DNA of 64,000 nt from Chlamydiae bacterium Ga0074140 (GCA_001464115.1 LNES01000006.1:434001-498000); one strand, 5' to 3'. Shown: positions 16,309 through 26,125, counted from the stretch's first letter. A program made the numbers and translations. The notes: generated from the sequence alone by a model not told the origin.

Positions 16309-18937
16309 GCAAGAGTCCGAGAGCCCAAGCGACCACCGTCACACCCGCGATCACCGCCCACTCAAAGCCTCCGAGGGGTGTCATTCCGAAAAGCTTCTGC
16401 AAAGAGGGAACATAGATAATTGTAATCTGAAGAATGAGAGAGCTCGCCAAAGCATAGATGACCCAGCGATTAGAGAAGAGTCCCAGGTTATACCGCGAAC
16501 GCACCATTTGTATACGAACGAGTTCAAGAACGACAAGAGTTGTGAATGTCATCGTTTGGGCGAGCATAGCGCTTTTTTGCATGCCAACCAGGCAAGCAAC
16601 AAGAGCTCCCCCGGCTATGAGAAGACTGGTGAGAAAAATCTGCTGCATAAGCTGCTTTGTTAAGATAGGCTCATCACTCTTTCTTGGAGGTCGTTCCATT
16701 GCATGGGGATCTATGGGATCCAACGCAAGTGCAGTTGCAGGAAGCCCATCTGTCACGAGATTGAGAAAGAGGAGTTGTACTGCGGTAAGTGGGACAAAAG
16801 CACTTCCATTGACATCTCTAAAATCCACAGCCATGGCCAGAAAGATGATGAGAAGCTCCGCAATATTACAAGAGAGGAGATAATTCACAAATTTGATGAT
16901 ATTGTCATAGACCCGCCTTCCCTCCTCTGCGGCATTTACAATCGATGCAAAATTGTCGTCTGTGATGACCATATCTGCCGTCTCTTTTGCGACATCTGTT
17001 CCTTTGATTCCCATGGCAACCCCTATGTCCGCCTCTTTTAAGGCAGGGGCATCATTGACGCCATCTCCGGTAACGGCAACGACCTGTTTTAAAGATCTTA
17101 GGAGACGAACTACCCTCTCCTTATGGCTCGGTGAAACCCTTGCAAACACACGAATTTTGCTCAGACTCTGCTTGAGAGCTTCATCATTCATCTTATCGAT
17201 CTCCATCCCACTGATCGCCTCGCTCTCCTCATTCAGCAGGTGAATCTCTTTTCCAATAGCTACCGCTGTGTCCTTATAATCGCCGGTGATCATGACAGGG
17301 AGAATGCCCGCCTGTTTGCACGTAGCGATCGCTTGAGAGACCTCCTCTCGGGGAAGATCGATCATGCCCACAAGTCCCACAAAAACAAGATCTCTCTCTT
17401 CATTCTTATCCGTTTTGCGATACGCAAGAGCCAGTACTCTCAATGCTTCTTTGGCAAATCGATGGATCGTCTGCTCGATCTCATTTTTGTGCGCATCGGT
17501 TAATGCGGCCTCTTTTCCATCCATGAGAATCTGGGTTGAGAGTGCTAGAATAATATCGGGCGCACCTTTAACGAAAAGAACGCTTCCTTGCTCTGTCTGG
17601 CGGAGGATGCTCATCCGCTTTCGTTCTGAATCAAAAGGAGCCTCTTCCAACAAAGGATTTTTTTTCTCCAGGTCTCCTTTTTCTAATCCTGCTTTTACTG
17701 CCGCCACAAGAAGAGATCCCTCCGTAGGATCGCCTACGATTTTCCACTCGCCTTCTACTTGTCTCAACTCGGCGTTGTTACAGAGAACGCCTATTTTCAG
17801 AAGAAAATGTAGATCGGTCACATCTGCGGGTTTGAAATCTCCCTCGGGGGCATATCCCATTCCGCTCACCTCAACGACCTTCTCGTCGACCCAAATTTTT
17901 TTAATACTCATCTCATTTCTGGTGAGCGTTCCGGTTTTATCTGTGCAGATCACCGTCGCAGAACCGAGAGTTTCGATCGAAGGAAGACGTCTGACAATCG
18001 CGTGCCGCCTTGCCATCTCGCGTACACCCAGTGCTAATCCTATCGTGACAATTGCAGGAAGTCCTTCAGGTACGGCTGCAACCGCAAGACTCATTGCTGT
18101 TAAGAGCATATCAACGGGGGAAATGCCACGATATAGGCCGAGGAGAAAGACAATGAAAACCAGGCCTATGCAAAGAAAAGTCAGAGAGCGCCCCAACTCC
18201 GCAAGACGGATTTGAAGAGGGGTCTTCTTTCTCTCCTTTGCAGTGAGAAGCTCCGCAATCTTTCCAAGCTCGGAATCGACGCCTGTTTCCGTTACAATCA
18301 AATGCCCCTTTCCGGAAAGGATCGTTGTTCCCATGAATGCCATGTTTGTCCGATCGCCAATAGACATTTCTTCTCTAGGCAATTCCGTGCTGATTTTATT
18401 CACCGGCACTGACTCTCCGGTTAATGAGGCCTCATCGGCGGAGAGACGCGCGGAGTAGACCACCCTCCCATCTGCTGGAACAAAATCTCCCGCCTCTAAC
18501 ATGACAAGATCGCCAAGCACAAGTTCTTTGGCGGGGATTGTCTGCAGAATTCCGTCGCGAATTACCTTGCATGTTGGAACCAGCATCCTCTTTAGTGCGG
18601 CAAGAGAACGCTCCGCCTTCACCTCTTGAACGAATCCCAAAACAGCGTTCAGGACCACAATCAAGAGAATAGCGATCGTATTTATCCACTCCCCCAGAGC
18701 TCCTGCCAAAATGGCAGCGACAATCAGCAGCCAGATGATGAAGCTAGAAAACTGAGAGAGGAAAAGTTTAAAAAGAGAAAAAGGTTTTGGCTCCGGAAGA
18801 ACATTCCGCCCATACCTATCAAGGTGTTGTTTCGCCGCTTCTGAGGATAGCCCCTTTTCGAGATCGCACTCGAATTTTCTAGAAACTTCTTCTAGAGAAA
18901 AACCCCACCAGAACCTCTCATTTTCAGAATTGCTCAT
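16265..18937 (-). CDS. P-type cation-transporting ATPase, Ca2+-ATPase (P2A) type
   Basis: An 890-aa pump with all P-type landmarks: a cation-ATPase N-terminal domain (about 10-60), actuator motif TGES (173-176), the M4 motif VPEGLP (289-294), and phosphorylation site D333-KTGT. Nucleotide-binding GDPTEG and KGAPD, the hinge TGDGVNDAPALKEAD, and a six-helix C-terminal cation domain with NLVTDGLPATALALDP follow. M4 VPEGLP and M6 N..TDG..A are typical of SERCA-like calcium pumps. This suggests calcium or manganese export, but ion specificity is not certain from motifs. Convergent overlap of 44 nt with the VIT-family gene. Confidence 0.92.
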   Translation of the reverse strand: MSNSENERFWWGFSLEEVSRKFECDLEKGLSSEAAKQHLDRYGRNVLPEPKPFSLFKLFLSQFSSFIIWLLIVAAILAGALGEWINTIAILLIVVLNAVLGFVQEVKAERSLAALKRMLVPTCKVIRDGILQTIPAKELVLGDLVMLEAGDFVPADGRVVYSARLSADEASLTGESVPVNKISTELPREEMSIGDRTNMAFMGTTILSGKGHLIVTETGVDSELGKIAELLTAKERKKTPLQIRLAELGRSLTFLCIGLVFIVFLLGLYRGISPVDMLLTAMSLAVAAVPEGLPAIVTIGLALGVREMARRHAIVRRLPSIETLGSATVICTDKTGTLTRNEMSIKKIWVDEKVVEVSGMGYAPEGDFKPADVTDLHFLLKIGVLCNNAELRQVEGEWKIVGDPTEGSLLVAAVKAGLEKGDLEKKNPLLEEAPFDSERKRMSILRQTEQGSVLFVKGAPDIILALSTQILMDGKEAALTDAHKNEIEQTIHRFAKEALRVLALAYRKTDKNEERDLVFVGLVGMIDLPREEVSQAIATCKQAGILPVMITGDYKDTAVAIGKEIHLLNEESEAISGMEIDKMNDEALKQSLSKIRVFARVSPSHKERVVRLLRSLKQVVAVTGDGVNDAPALKEADIGVAMGIKGTDVAKETADMVITDDNFASIVNAAEEGRRVYDNIIKFVNYLLSCNIAELLIIFLAMAVDFRDVNGSAFVPLTAVQLLFLNLVTDGLPATALALDPIDPHAMERPPRKSDEPILTKQLMQQIFLTSLLIAGGALVACLVGMQKSAMLAQTMTFTTLVVLELVRIQMVRSRYNLGLFSNRWVIYALASSLILQITIIYVPSLQKLFGMTPLGGFEWAVIAGVTVVAWALGLLLNRLWLPIAPRNSR

Positions 18938-19029
18938 GTGTGAATAGTAATAATATAAATTAGAATTCTTGTGTTTTTTCTCACGACCCCTTATTTTTTT
19001 CCTTCCATTTCTTTTAAAGGGAAGGGTTT

Positions 19030-20238
19030 ATGCGCGTATTGCATCATATGGGACACGTTTTTGGTGGAGCTCTGCTCATCGCTGGGACTACAATCGGCGT
19101 GGGCATGCTTGCCCTTCCCGTGGCAACAGGCCCTGCAGGCTTTCTTCCCTCTGTCTCCGTCTACTTCATCACCTGGCTCTTCATGCTTTGCACAGGTCTT
19201 TTGATGCTAGAAGTGTGTACCTGGATGCCCAAGGATTCCAACCTGATCACAATGGCAGGACGCCTTTTAGGTAAACCCGGAAAAGCTCTCTGTTGGATCG
19301 TGTACCTATTTCTCTTTGTCACCGTGATGATCGCGCACGTTGCCGGCGGAGGAAGCGTTCTCAATGAACTCATCGGCCGCACAATACCCGATTGGGCTGC
19401 GATGGTGATCTACGTGGTCGCCTTCTCTCCAATCGTGTATTTGGGAGCCCACTCCGTTGATCGGTTAAACCTCGGTCTGATGGTAGGCGTGATCGGCTCT
19501 TATCTGCTGTTCATTTTTGTCTCTCACGATCATGTAAACACGGATCTTTTGACCTACGCCAACTGGTCTAAGGCTTGGCTTGCCCTTCCAGTTCTCTTTA
19601 CCGCCTTTACCTATCAAGTGATCATCCCTACCCTCATGACCTACATGGACCGAAATGTCAAAAAAGTTAGGTTAGCTATCCTTTTTGGCACAACAATTCC
19701 CCTGGCTGTTTACCTGGTATGGGAATTTTTGATTCTCGGCATCGTCCCTGTTGAAGGACCTGGCGGACTTATCGAAGCCGGGAAGTTGGGACACAACGCC
19801 GTCATGCCTCTTAAGCAATATGTCGGCAATGCGAACATCTTTGCGATCGGCAAGTATTTTGCCTTTTTCACCCTAACGACTTCCTACATCGCTCTTGCTC
19901 TGGCCTTCTTAGACTTCTTAGCAGACGGCCTGAAGATTAAGAAAAAAGGGTTCAAAAAGGTGTTTCTTTGCCTGCTCATCTTTGTTCCTCCAACTCTGAT
20001 CGCACTAACCTATCCGGACATCTTCCTCAAATCATTGGGATATGCCGGCGGAATCAGCTGTGCAATCCTCTTCGGACTCTTCCCCCCTCTCATGGCTTGG
20101 ATCGGAAGATACAAGAAGGGGTATGCCGAAAAAGGATCTGAACTGATTCCTGGCGGCCGTCCATTCTTAATCCTGCTCCTTCTTTTTGTAGCCCTGGAGC
20201 TTGCGATTGAGATCAGCCAAGAGATCATGAAATTCTAG
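19030..20238 (+). CDS. tyrP: Aromatic amino acid permease, TyrP family
   Basis: A 402-aa, 11-helix carrier of the hydroxy/aromatic amino acid permease (HAAP) family, bringing tyrosine or tryptophan into the cell by proton symport. The N-terminal GGALLIAGTTIGVGMLALPVA is the substrate-binding unwound helix of this family, and FTAFTYQVIIPTLMTYM in helix 6 and the PLKQYVGN loop are also typical. Chlamydiae use TyrP permeases to take aromatic amino acids from the host, and copy number varies between strains. A GGGAAGGG tract precedes the ATG. Confidence 0.88.
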   Translation: MRVLHHMGHVFGGALLIAGTTIGVGMLALPVATGPAGFLPSVSVYFITWLFMLCTGLLMLEVCTWMPKDSNLITMAGRLLGKPGKALCWIVYLFLFVTVMIAHVAGGGSVLNELIGRTIPDWAAMVIYVVAFSPIVYLGAHSVDRLNLGLMVGVIGSYLLFIFVSHDHVNTDLLTYANWSKAWLALPVLFTAFTYQVIIPTLMTYMDRNVKKVRLAILFGTTIPLAVYLVWEFLILGIVPVEGPGGLIEAGKLGHNAVMPLKQYVGNANIFAIGKYFAFFTLTTSYIALALAFLDFLADGLKIKKKGFKKVFLCLLIFVPPTLIALTYPDIFLKSLGYAGGISCAILFGLFPPLMAWIGRYKKGYAEKGSELIPGGRPFLILLLLFVALELAIEISQEIMKF

Positions 20239-20326
20239 AAAGTCGCTCTTGAAGTAGTGCTTCAGCAGCGACTGGAAAGAAAAGCCTTCTCTAAGTAGTG
20301 TAATTTTACACACTTGGAGATGGCTT

Positions 20327-21388
20327 GTGTCTCGTTTTTATATCTCTGCTTTTGTTCTGATCTGCTCGCTGTTCTACTTTGCCGATGGACATTGCAGACG
20401 TGGTTGGCGATTTGAGATCTCTCCTGAGGAAGAGGCGCGAGACGGTCCCTGGTTCACAGGATCCCTCCTTGCTCCTTCTGCACACGTAGTTCCTCCTGGA
20501 TACTTCAACTTGGAACCCTATCTCTTTGTTACCGACAACTACGGTGCCTATGACGCAGACTGGCATGGCCATTCAACACCTACAGCCATTCAATTGAATC
20601 CCTTGATCTCCTTTCAAATCGGGGTCGCTAACAACCTCGATTTTCAAACCGCCCCTCAAATGTTTTATACCAGGAAGCAAGGGAAAGCCTCTGCACAATT
20701 TGGCGATTTTCCAGTTGGTTTCGATTATCAGCTTTTAAAAGATCGGAAAGGGGGGTGGTGGCCTGCCATTAAGATCGCGATCCGCGAGAGTTTCCCTACA
20801 GGGAAATATCAGAAACTTAATCCACACAAAAATGGAACCGATGGAGTCGGGTCTGGTGCCTATACGACAGGTTTTGGTCTCGCTTTTTCACGCATATTCC
20901 ATTTTGGGGGTGTTCACTTTCTCAATTCCCGTCTCAGCTTCTCGTATAACGTCCCTTCCAATGTGCATGTGAAAGGGTTCAACAGCTACGGCGGCGGGCA
21001 TGGAACTCGAGGCACAGTCCATCCGGGAAATACTTTCACAACCATTATCGGCTTGGAATTTACCCTAGCTTTGCACTGGGCTCTCGCTCTGGATATCGCA
21101 AATATCTACGGCAACAAAACCACCTTTTCAGGAAGAAGAGGGATAACATCAGCAGGCGCTCCTGTAAAGGTCGGCGGCCCCTCTTTTAATCAAGTGAGCC
21201 TCGCCCCGGCAATCGAATACAATTTCAATGAGTCTGTGGGCATTATCGCCGGCGCCTGGTTTACAGTTGCAGGGCGCAACACCACCCAATTCGCAAGCGG
21301 AGTGATCGCCGTTAACTGGTTTGCAAATTACAAGACGACGAAGAAGGCAGACAAATTCAAATTCCCGCAAGGGGGTAAGTTCAATTGA
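20327..21388 (+). CDS. Predicted outer-membrane beta-barrel protein, tandem copy 1
   Basis: A 353-aa exported protein starting with GTG; GGAG lies about 8 nt upstream. An N-terminal hydrophobic signal is followed by a conserved GPWFTGSLLAPSAHVVPPGYFNLEPYLF block and a series of amphipathic beta strands ending in the mirrored EYNFNESVGIIAGAWFTVAGRN block. It resembles uncharacterised transporter/porin-like proteins in environmental chlamydiae and legionellae (perhaps the Phenol_MetA_deg-type barrel superfamily); that placement is from memory. The next gene is a clear paralogue, sharing blocks such as PGYFNLEP/RGYINIEP, FPTGKYxKLNPxKN and GAWFxVAGRN. Confidence 0.7.
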   Translation: MSRFYISAFVLICSLFYFADGHCRRGWRFEISPEEEARDGPWFTGSLLAPSAHVVPPGYFNLEPYLFVTDNYGAYDADWHGHSTPTAIQLNPLISFQIGVANNLDFQTAPQMFYTRKQGKASAQFGDFPVGFDYQLLKDRKGGWWPAIKIAIRESFPTGKYQKLNPHKNGTDGVGSGAYTTGFGLAFSRIFHFGGVHFLNSRLSFSYNVPSNVHVKGFNSYGGGHGTRGTVHPGNTFTTIIGLEFTLALHWALALDIANIYGNKTTFSGRRGITSAGAPVKVGGPSFNQVSLAPAIEYNFNESVGIIAGAWFTVAGRNTTQFASGVIAVNWFANYKTTKKADKFKFPQGGKFN

Positions 21389-22386
21389 AGAGGTTCTTTT
21401 GCTTTTTTCTACTCCTACCCTGCTATCTCATCAGCGAGGAAACCCCTAGAAAAGAAATCTATTCCCATCCTGGAAGCGAAGAATTCCCTTGGTTAACCGG
21501 TACACTACTAGCGCCTTCAGCCTACGTCACCCCCAGAGGATACATCAACATTGAGCCGATGCTTTTTGCTGCGCAAAGCAAGGCTGTATACGACCAGCAC
21601 TGGCATACACGAAAAGCGCCGAAACTTCTTGTGGTAAATCCTCTACTTGTTGTGCAAGTTGGCTTAACAGAAAACATCGATTTCCAAATCATCCCCCAAG
21701 CCTTCCATTATCAAAAACAGGGAGCTTCCTCGACAAATGTTGGAGATCTTCCTGTTGGATTTGATTTTCAAATTCTCAGTGAAGAGAAAGGAAAGTGGTG
21801 GCCTGCCATAAAGTTTTCGATCTTTGAAATTTTTCCCACTGGAAAATATGACAAACTCAACCCTAAAAAAAATTTCACCGATGCAACAGGTGCAGGATCC
21901 TATACCACCGTTCCCTCTCTGGTAATTTCAAGACTCTTTCGCATAAACAAACAACTCATATTGAATGCCTATCTAACTTTCGAATATTTCATCCCCTCTA
22001 CAGTTCATGTAAGAGGCTTTAACTTCTACGGTGGAGGGTTTGGCACCCGCGGAAAAGTACGACCAGGAACAATTCTTACAACAATCGTTAGCGGAGAGCT
22101 CTCACTTACAAAGAATTGGGCCCTCGCCCTGGACATTCAACATACCAACGGCAATAAAGCCAGCTTCTCAGGAAAACGCGGAGAGAATGCCGATGGCACA
22201 ATCGCAAAAGTCGGATACCGTTCATACGACCAGATAGTCCTTGCGCCTGCCATCGAATACAATTTTGATGCGACCTTCGGAATCATCGCGGGGGCGTGGT
22301 TCAGTGTTGCAGGCCGCAACGCTAGCCAATTTGCTGGCGGCGCCATCGGCTTTAACTGGTACCTTAATACGAAAAAGTCGCGCTGA
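21385..22386 (+). CDS. Predicted outer-membrane beta-barrel protein, tandem copy 2
   Basis: A 333-aa paralogue of the preceding protein, with a signal peptide (residues 1-18) and the same strand pattern. The start is a TTG whose last two bases overlap the upstream TGA (TTGA), with a GGGGG tract about 10 nt before it. This suggests translational coupling, so the two barrels may be made in fixed proportion. Unlike many barrel proteins it ends with basic residues (KKSR) rather than an aromatic residue. The 3' end overlaps the convergent MOMP-like gene by 23 nt. Confidence 0.68.
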   Translation: MKRFFCFFLLLPCYLISEETPRKEIYSHPGSEEFPWLTGTLLAPSAYVTPRGYINIEPMLFAAQSKAVYDQHWHTRKAPKLLVVNPLLVVQVGLTENIDFQIIPQAFHYQKQGASSTNVGDLPVGFDFQILSEEKGKWWPAIKFSIFEIFPTGKYDKLNPKKNFTDATGAGSYTTVPSLVISRLFRINKQLILNAYLTFEYFIPSTVHVRGFNFYGGGFGTRGKVRPGTILTTIVSGELSLTKNWALALDIQHTNGNKASFSGKRGENADGTIAKVGYRSYDQIVLAPAIEYNFDATFGIIAGAWFSVAGRNASQFAGGAIGFNWYLNTKKSR

Positions 22387-23326
22387 GAGAAAGCCCCTGA
22401 ACCGACAGATCTCCCTGAGCGCTGCTGAAAGGAGCGACCTGCCCTGCTTCACTAAAATGGAAGAGCTGGTTTTGTGAGAAGAGAAGATGCATCTCCCATC
22501 CCGCTTGTAGAAGAAGATGGTAGCGATTTCTTAAGAGTCCTTTTTCCCATTGGATGCCCGCAGCGAGATCCAGAATCGGCTTTGTCATATGAAATTTGTT
22601 GAAGAGATTGGTTCGCTTTTCCGGTTCATAGGAAACTTTCTCAGACTCGTGCACATAGACAAGCCCGCATAAAATTGAAGCGGCAAATTTGGAGTAGAGG
22701 CCAAATCCTCGTCCTAACTTGCAAGCAAAGTCGCTACCGACCCGAATCCCTGGCGCTAAAAACTTATTCTTCATGCTGACATAATCCTCTCCGCCAGGGA
22801 AAAGATTCCCCCCGATGTAGTGCAGAAGATATTTCTGACGAACGATTGCGTAACGCAAACCAACATGAGGACGCATGGTCAAATAGCGACTCAAGAAAAA
22901 AGAACGCCCAAGTTCAAGATCGATGAGTGCAAAATGAAGACGCCAGTGGGCATCGACCTCATCGACAAAACCATCTACGACTCCTGTTGGCAATATCCAG
23001 AGCGGCGTTAAATGACCCGTGTCATGAATGGGAGCACGGCTGTGAAGATGCAGAACGTTGGCTTTGATATCCCACCCATCATGCGGAAGGTAAAACCCAA
23101 AGCCCAGATCAAACCCATTATCAGGCTTGATCTGAGGATTTAAAACCTTGGCATTGATCCCTTCTGATTTGATGGCATAAGCCAGATCATCCACTTCCGT
23201 CCAGAGGTAGAGATAACCCGCTGTCACATACATCCCCCAGTCATCTCGAAGCTCTGGGCTTGCTGGAGGATTTGCAACAAGAAGTGCAGGAAATAGAAAA
23301 AAGAGGAGACCTCTCATAAAGTTCAT
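22364..23326 (-). CDS. MOMP-like outer-membrane protein, short form
   Basis: A 320-aa predicted beta-barrel with signal peptide (residues 1-18, ending VAN), followed by the same motif series as the porin at 5555-6724. The motifs are WGMYVTAGYLYLWTEVDDLAYAI near the N terminus, FYLPHDGWDIKANVL, RYLTMRPHVGLRYA, and LQAGWEMHLLFSQNQLF. It ends with the aromatic ATFSY. It lacks the N-terminal coiled coil and the CxxCxC loop of the larger protein. Probably an outer-membrane porin of the expanded MOMP-like family of environmental chlamydiae. Confidence 0.75.
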   Translation of the reverse strand: MNFMRGLLFFLFPALLVANPPASPELRDDWGMYVTAGYLYLWTEVDDLAYAIKSEGINAKVLNPQIKPDNGFDLGFGFYLPHDGWDIKANVLHLHSRAPIHDTGHLTPLWILPTGVVDGFVDEVDAHWRLHFALIDLELGRSFFLSRYLTMRPHVGLRYAIVRQKYLLHYIGGNLFPGGEDYVSMKNKFLAPGIRVGSDFACKLGRGFGLYSKFAASILCGLVYVHESEKVSYEPEKRTNLFNKFHMTKPILDLAAGIQWEKGLLRNRYHLLLQAGWEMHLLFSQNQLFHFSEAGQVAPFSSAQGDLSVQGLSLSATFSY

Positions 23327-23359
23327 GCGGGTTTATTCTCTTCAGAAAAAAATATTTGA

Positions 23360-25315
23360 TCAAGGTTTCTGGTTGAGAAATCCCAGCATATGCTTAAGGA
23401 ACAGCGGAAAGCTCTCTACGATCTTCGGAGGGTCCTGAAAAGGTTCTATATCTATCTCAGATACAACATCCTCTTCCTTATCCTTGAAAAGGAGGTTAAA
23501 CTCCTGTGTGCGACAGTGAATTCCTCCAAATTGACGCAGACTTTCGCGCGCAGGAAAATAGGGAAGACCTCCTTGAGACGAGACCTCTCCTATCGAAGGC
23601 CTTCCTGTGAAATAAACATGATCGATTCCATAAGATTTCATATACCCAGTAAAAGCGTCTCTGAGATGTGCGTCTAAAGGGTGTGGAGACCCATTTGAAA
23701 TACAGAAGGTGCCCTTTTTTCCTTTTCCAAAGATCGCGTTGAGAAAATGCACTGCTATCTCATTCATTCCCTCATAAAAGACCCCTGGAACCCTACAAAC
23801 TTTAAATCCCGCTCTTGTTAGCGTCTCCTCTACACCGTTCAACCTTTCCGCAATCCATCCCCTCTGCTCGATTGCATATTCAGCGTATAATGCGAGCCTG
23901 TCCTTTTCTTCTTTAGATAGAGCGCAGGTTCGCAAGATCCTCTTCAGTAGCTCGTAGCAAAGATCTGGGTCGTGCATAAAAATCAGACCCCCAGGAGCTG
24001 GGGCGAGAAACATATCCAAATGGAAATCGACCTGTCCGTCCAAGGGGTGTCCCAATCCCAATACAGGATGTCCAAGCTCCCTCTCCATCATATCTTGAAT
24101 AAGGGAGAAACCAGCAATTGTAAGCTTAGTAATGCTCTCTTGTTCCTTCGGGGAAAAGGGATCTAGGAACCCTGTCTTTTTTAAGCGCTTATGCACAAAT
24201 TTCACATGCTCAGCAGCGTAATACTCTGTCCCTTGCAGACATTTCATCTTTTCCAGAAGCCTATCCTCTAATCCGCGAAAGGTGATTGCCGCATTGAGAA
24301 AAGAGAGAAGAATATTGTCCTGTCCCGAGAGATACCAGAGCCTCCCCATTTGATCGACCGCTGGAATGAGATTCCCTCCTTCAAAACAAAAAGAAGCCTC
24401 TTTAACTCCACAGATCTCCTTTTTCAAAAAAGAGAGTTTTTTTGTGTATTGTCCCTCCGCTATTGCATCCATCACATTGACGTACGGGTCATTAACAAGT
24501 TTTCGCACGATATCGCTTGTACTGGATTGATAACGAATGCGCGAAGGGAGCAGCATCTCCCCCGTAGATTTAATGATAGCCACATCTCGAATCCACGGAT
24601 AAGAAAAATCCTTTTCTCTCCATGTGCGCACATGAAACCCTTCTTGCGCACCCACATCTTTTAGATTTTGTCTAAACGCATAGGTTAAAGAATCCAAATT
24701 CCCAAGAGCGATGTGTGTAAGGGTCCAGAACTTATCATGCAGCGCGTGGTTCTGCCCCATATTTTGACCGTTCAAATAAGCAAGCGGATGAAGAGGCTCC
24801 GAAACATACACAGAAGGGTGCTTAATGAGTTGATGCGGCCTAATCGGGATATATAAGCTCAATGGCGGAAATTGCTGCTTTGCCAAACAGACTAGCGTTT
24901 TATAGGCCGCTCTAATCGAAGGCTTGTGTTTGCCAAAAAGATTCTCGATCTGATGATTGATCGGTGCAAAAGAGGGATCCACCTTCTCTAGGCATCGAAG
25001 AGAATAGATCGCGAGATCACGCGGATTTTCCTCTTTATCGCTCAGAATAGCGGTGATAAAAACCTGCAAAAGCGATGAAGTTCCATCTTCTGTCGTAAGG
25101 TGTGAAAGAGCCGGATAGTTTGCCGCTTCAGGGTGTGCGTAAAGTTTTTGGAACGTTTTTATAAGGTGCTGAATTTTAGAAATCCGCGTTAGGGTGAGCT
25201 CACCCTCCTCTAAAAACCAGACATCCTCTCCCCCAAATACGACCTGTTGGAGCTTTGTAATGGCACCGCCCAAATGAGCAGAAAAATTGGATCTTGTTAA
25301 ACTCAAATTTGACAT
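23360..25315 (-). CDS. Large protein with guanidino-modifying enzyme / peptidylarginine deiminase-like motifs
   Basis: A 651-aa protein without signal peptide or membrane helix. The C-terminal two thirds show the ordered catalytic motifs of the guanidino-group-modifying enzyme superfamily: W241-I-R-D244 (compare W.RD or WIQDE), FEGGN at 311-315, H432-L-D434-M-F (compare H-V-D-E-F), and C601 in GGIHC near the C terminus. In peptidylarginine and agmatine deiminases these supply the Asp, His and Cys that attack the guanidinium carbon. The N-terminal 150 or so residues are helical and unrecognised. It could be a protein deiminase, perhaps acting on host proteins, or a small-molecule hydrolase; I infer the fold, not the substrate. 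Confidence 0.7.
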   Translation of the reverse strand: MSNLSLTRSNFSAHLGGAITKLQQVVFGGEDVWFLEEGELTLTRISKIQHLIKTFQKLYAHPEAANYPALSHLTTEDGTSSLLQVFITAILSDKEENPRDLAIYSLRCLEKVDPSFAPINHQIENLFGKHKPSIRAAYKTLVCLAKQQFPPLSLYIPIRPHQLIKHPSVYVSEPLHPLAYLNGQNMGQNHALHDKFWTLTHIALGNLDSLTYAFRQNLKDVGAQEGFHVRTWREKDFSYPWIRDVAIIKSTGEMLLPSRIRYQSSTSDIVRKLVNDPYVNVMDAIAEGQYTKKLSFLKKEICGVKEASFCFEGGNLIPAVDQMGRLWYLSGQDNILLSFLNAAITFRGLEDRLLEKMKCLQGTEYYAAEHVKFVHKRLKKTGFLDPFSPKEQESITKLTIAGFSLIQDMMERELGHPVLGLGHPLDGQVDFHLDMFLAPAPGGLIFMHDPDLCYELLKRILRTCALSKEEKDRLALYAEYAIEQRGWIAERLNGVEETLTRAGFKVCRVPGVFYEGMNEIAVHFLNAIFGKGKKGTFCISNGSPHPLDAHLRDAFTGYMKSYGIDHVYFTGRPSIGEVSSQGGLPYFPARESLRQFGGIHCRTQEFNLLFKDKEEDVVSEIDIEPFQDPPKIVESFPLFLKHMLGFLNQKP

Positions 25316-25378
25316 AATTTATTGTTAATTTACAATAAATTATAGCAAATAATATCGATGTATATCAATTTAGAATGA

Positions 25379-26125
25379 TTAATTTAAGAAAGCCACAGTT
25401 CCGTGGCGACCCGTGACCTTGTCACGACGGTAGGAAAAGAAGTCGTTTTTATCCGTAAATGTGCAGATCTCAGCGACTTGTATATGATGAGGGAGAACGC
25501 CCGCCTCGTGAAGCTGAATGCGGCTGATGGCCCAAAAATCGAAGTAGGTGGGTTTTATTTGAAACTCCCAAAAGGACTCGGGAAGCTCCTTGCGAAAATG
25601 GATAAATTCAGCACAGTTTGGCCCCAAACTTGGGGAGATCCCCACGAGCAGGTTCTCGGGCTTTGACCCATACTTTTCCTGCAAAAAGGCAACCGTTTTT
25701 GCATAGATGTTTTGGACACTTCCGCGCCATCCCGCATGCACGTTTGCCACGACATTTTGAAGCGGATCGTAGAAAATTGCCGCCTGACAATCAGCGTGTT
25801 TGATCAAGAGAGCGCAATTTTTCTCTTGAGTTACGAGAGCGTCGCAGCTTCCCACAAACTCTAGATCTGATACCTGACCAATTTCACATCCATGCACCTG
25901 GTGTGCGGAAACAATACTCTTCACACCGAGTATTCCCGCGATCTTCTCTCGATTCTTTGCGATATCCGTAGTCTCATCTCCAGATCCCCCGCCCACATTT
26001 AACGATGCGTAAGGCCCTCGGCTGAATCCGCCGTGGCGCAAAAAAATCGCATGCTTGAGTTTGGGCTGGTCTGCCAGAAGCTCGAATTCTAACCATTCCA
26101 CACCTTGATCTTTTTTTCTCAGCAT
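25379..26125 (-). CDS. PgeF/YfiH (LACC1-type) peptidoglycan editing and purine nucleoside phosphorylase family protein
   Basis: A 248-aa DUF152 protein. The active-site series is present: HGGFSRGPYASLNVG near the N terminus, SAHQVHG, LIKHADCQAAIFYDP (metal His and Cys) and VANVHAGWRGSVQNI. GISPSLGPNCAEF lies in the second half. Family members are reported to cleave purine nucleosides and, as PgeF, to remove mis-incorporated serine-linked intermediates in peptidoglycan synthesis. Either role is plausible here, since a PBP2 gene is present. The 5' end is divergent from the CPBP protease gene. Confidence 0.88.
   Translation of the reverse strand: MLRKKDQGVEWLEFELLADQPKLKHAIFLRHGGFSRGPYASLNVGGGSGDETTDIAKNREKIAGILGVKSIVSAHQVHGCEIGQVSDLEFVGSCDALVTQEKNCALLIKHADCQAAIFYDPLQNVVANVHAGWRGSVQNIYAKTVAFLQEKYGSKPENLLVGISPSLGPNCAEFIHFRKELPESFWEFQIKPTYFDFWAISRIQLHEAGVLPHHIQVAEICTFTDKNDFFSYRRDKVTGRHGTVAFLN

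Noticed and set aside
17364..18215. 283-aa plus-strand frame antisense to the P-type ATPase gene
   Set aside because: Serine/arginine-rich shadow of a well supported gene.
20240..20273. AGTCGCT...AGCGACT hairpin after tyrP as terminator
   Set aside because: The stem is short and has no T-run, so evidence is too weak for a terminator call.
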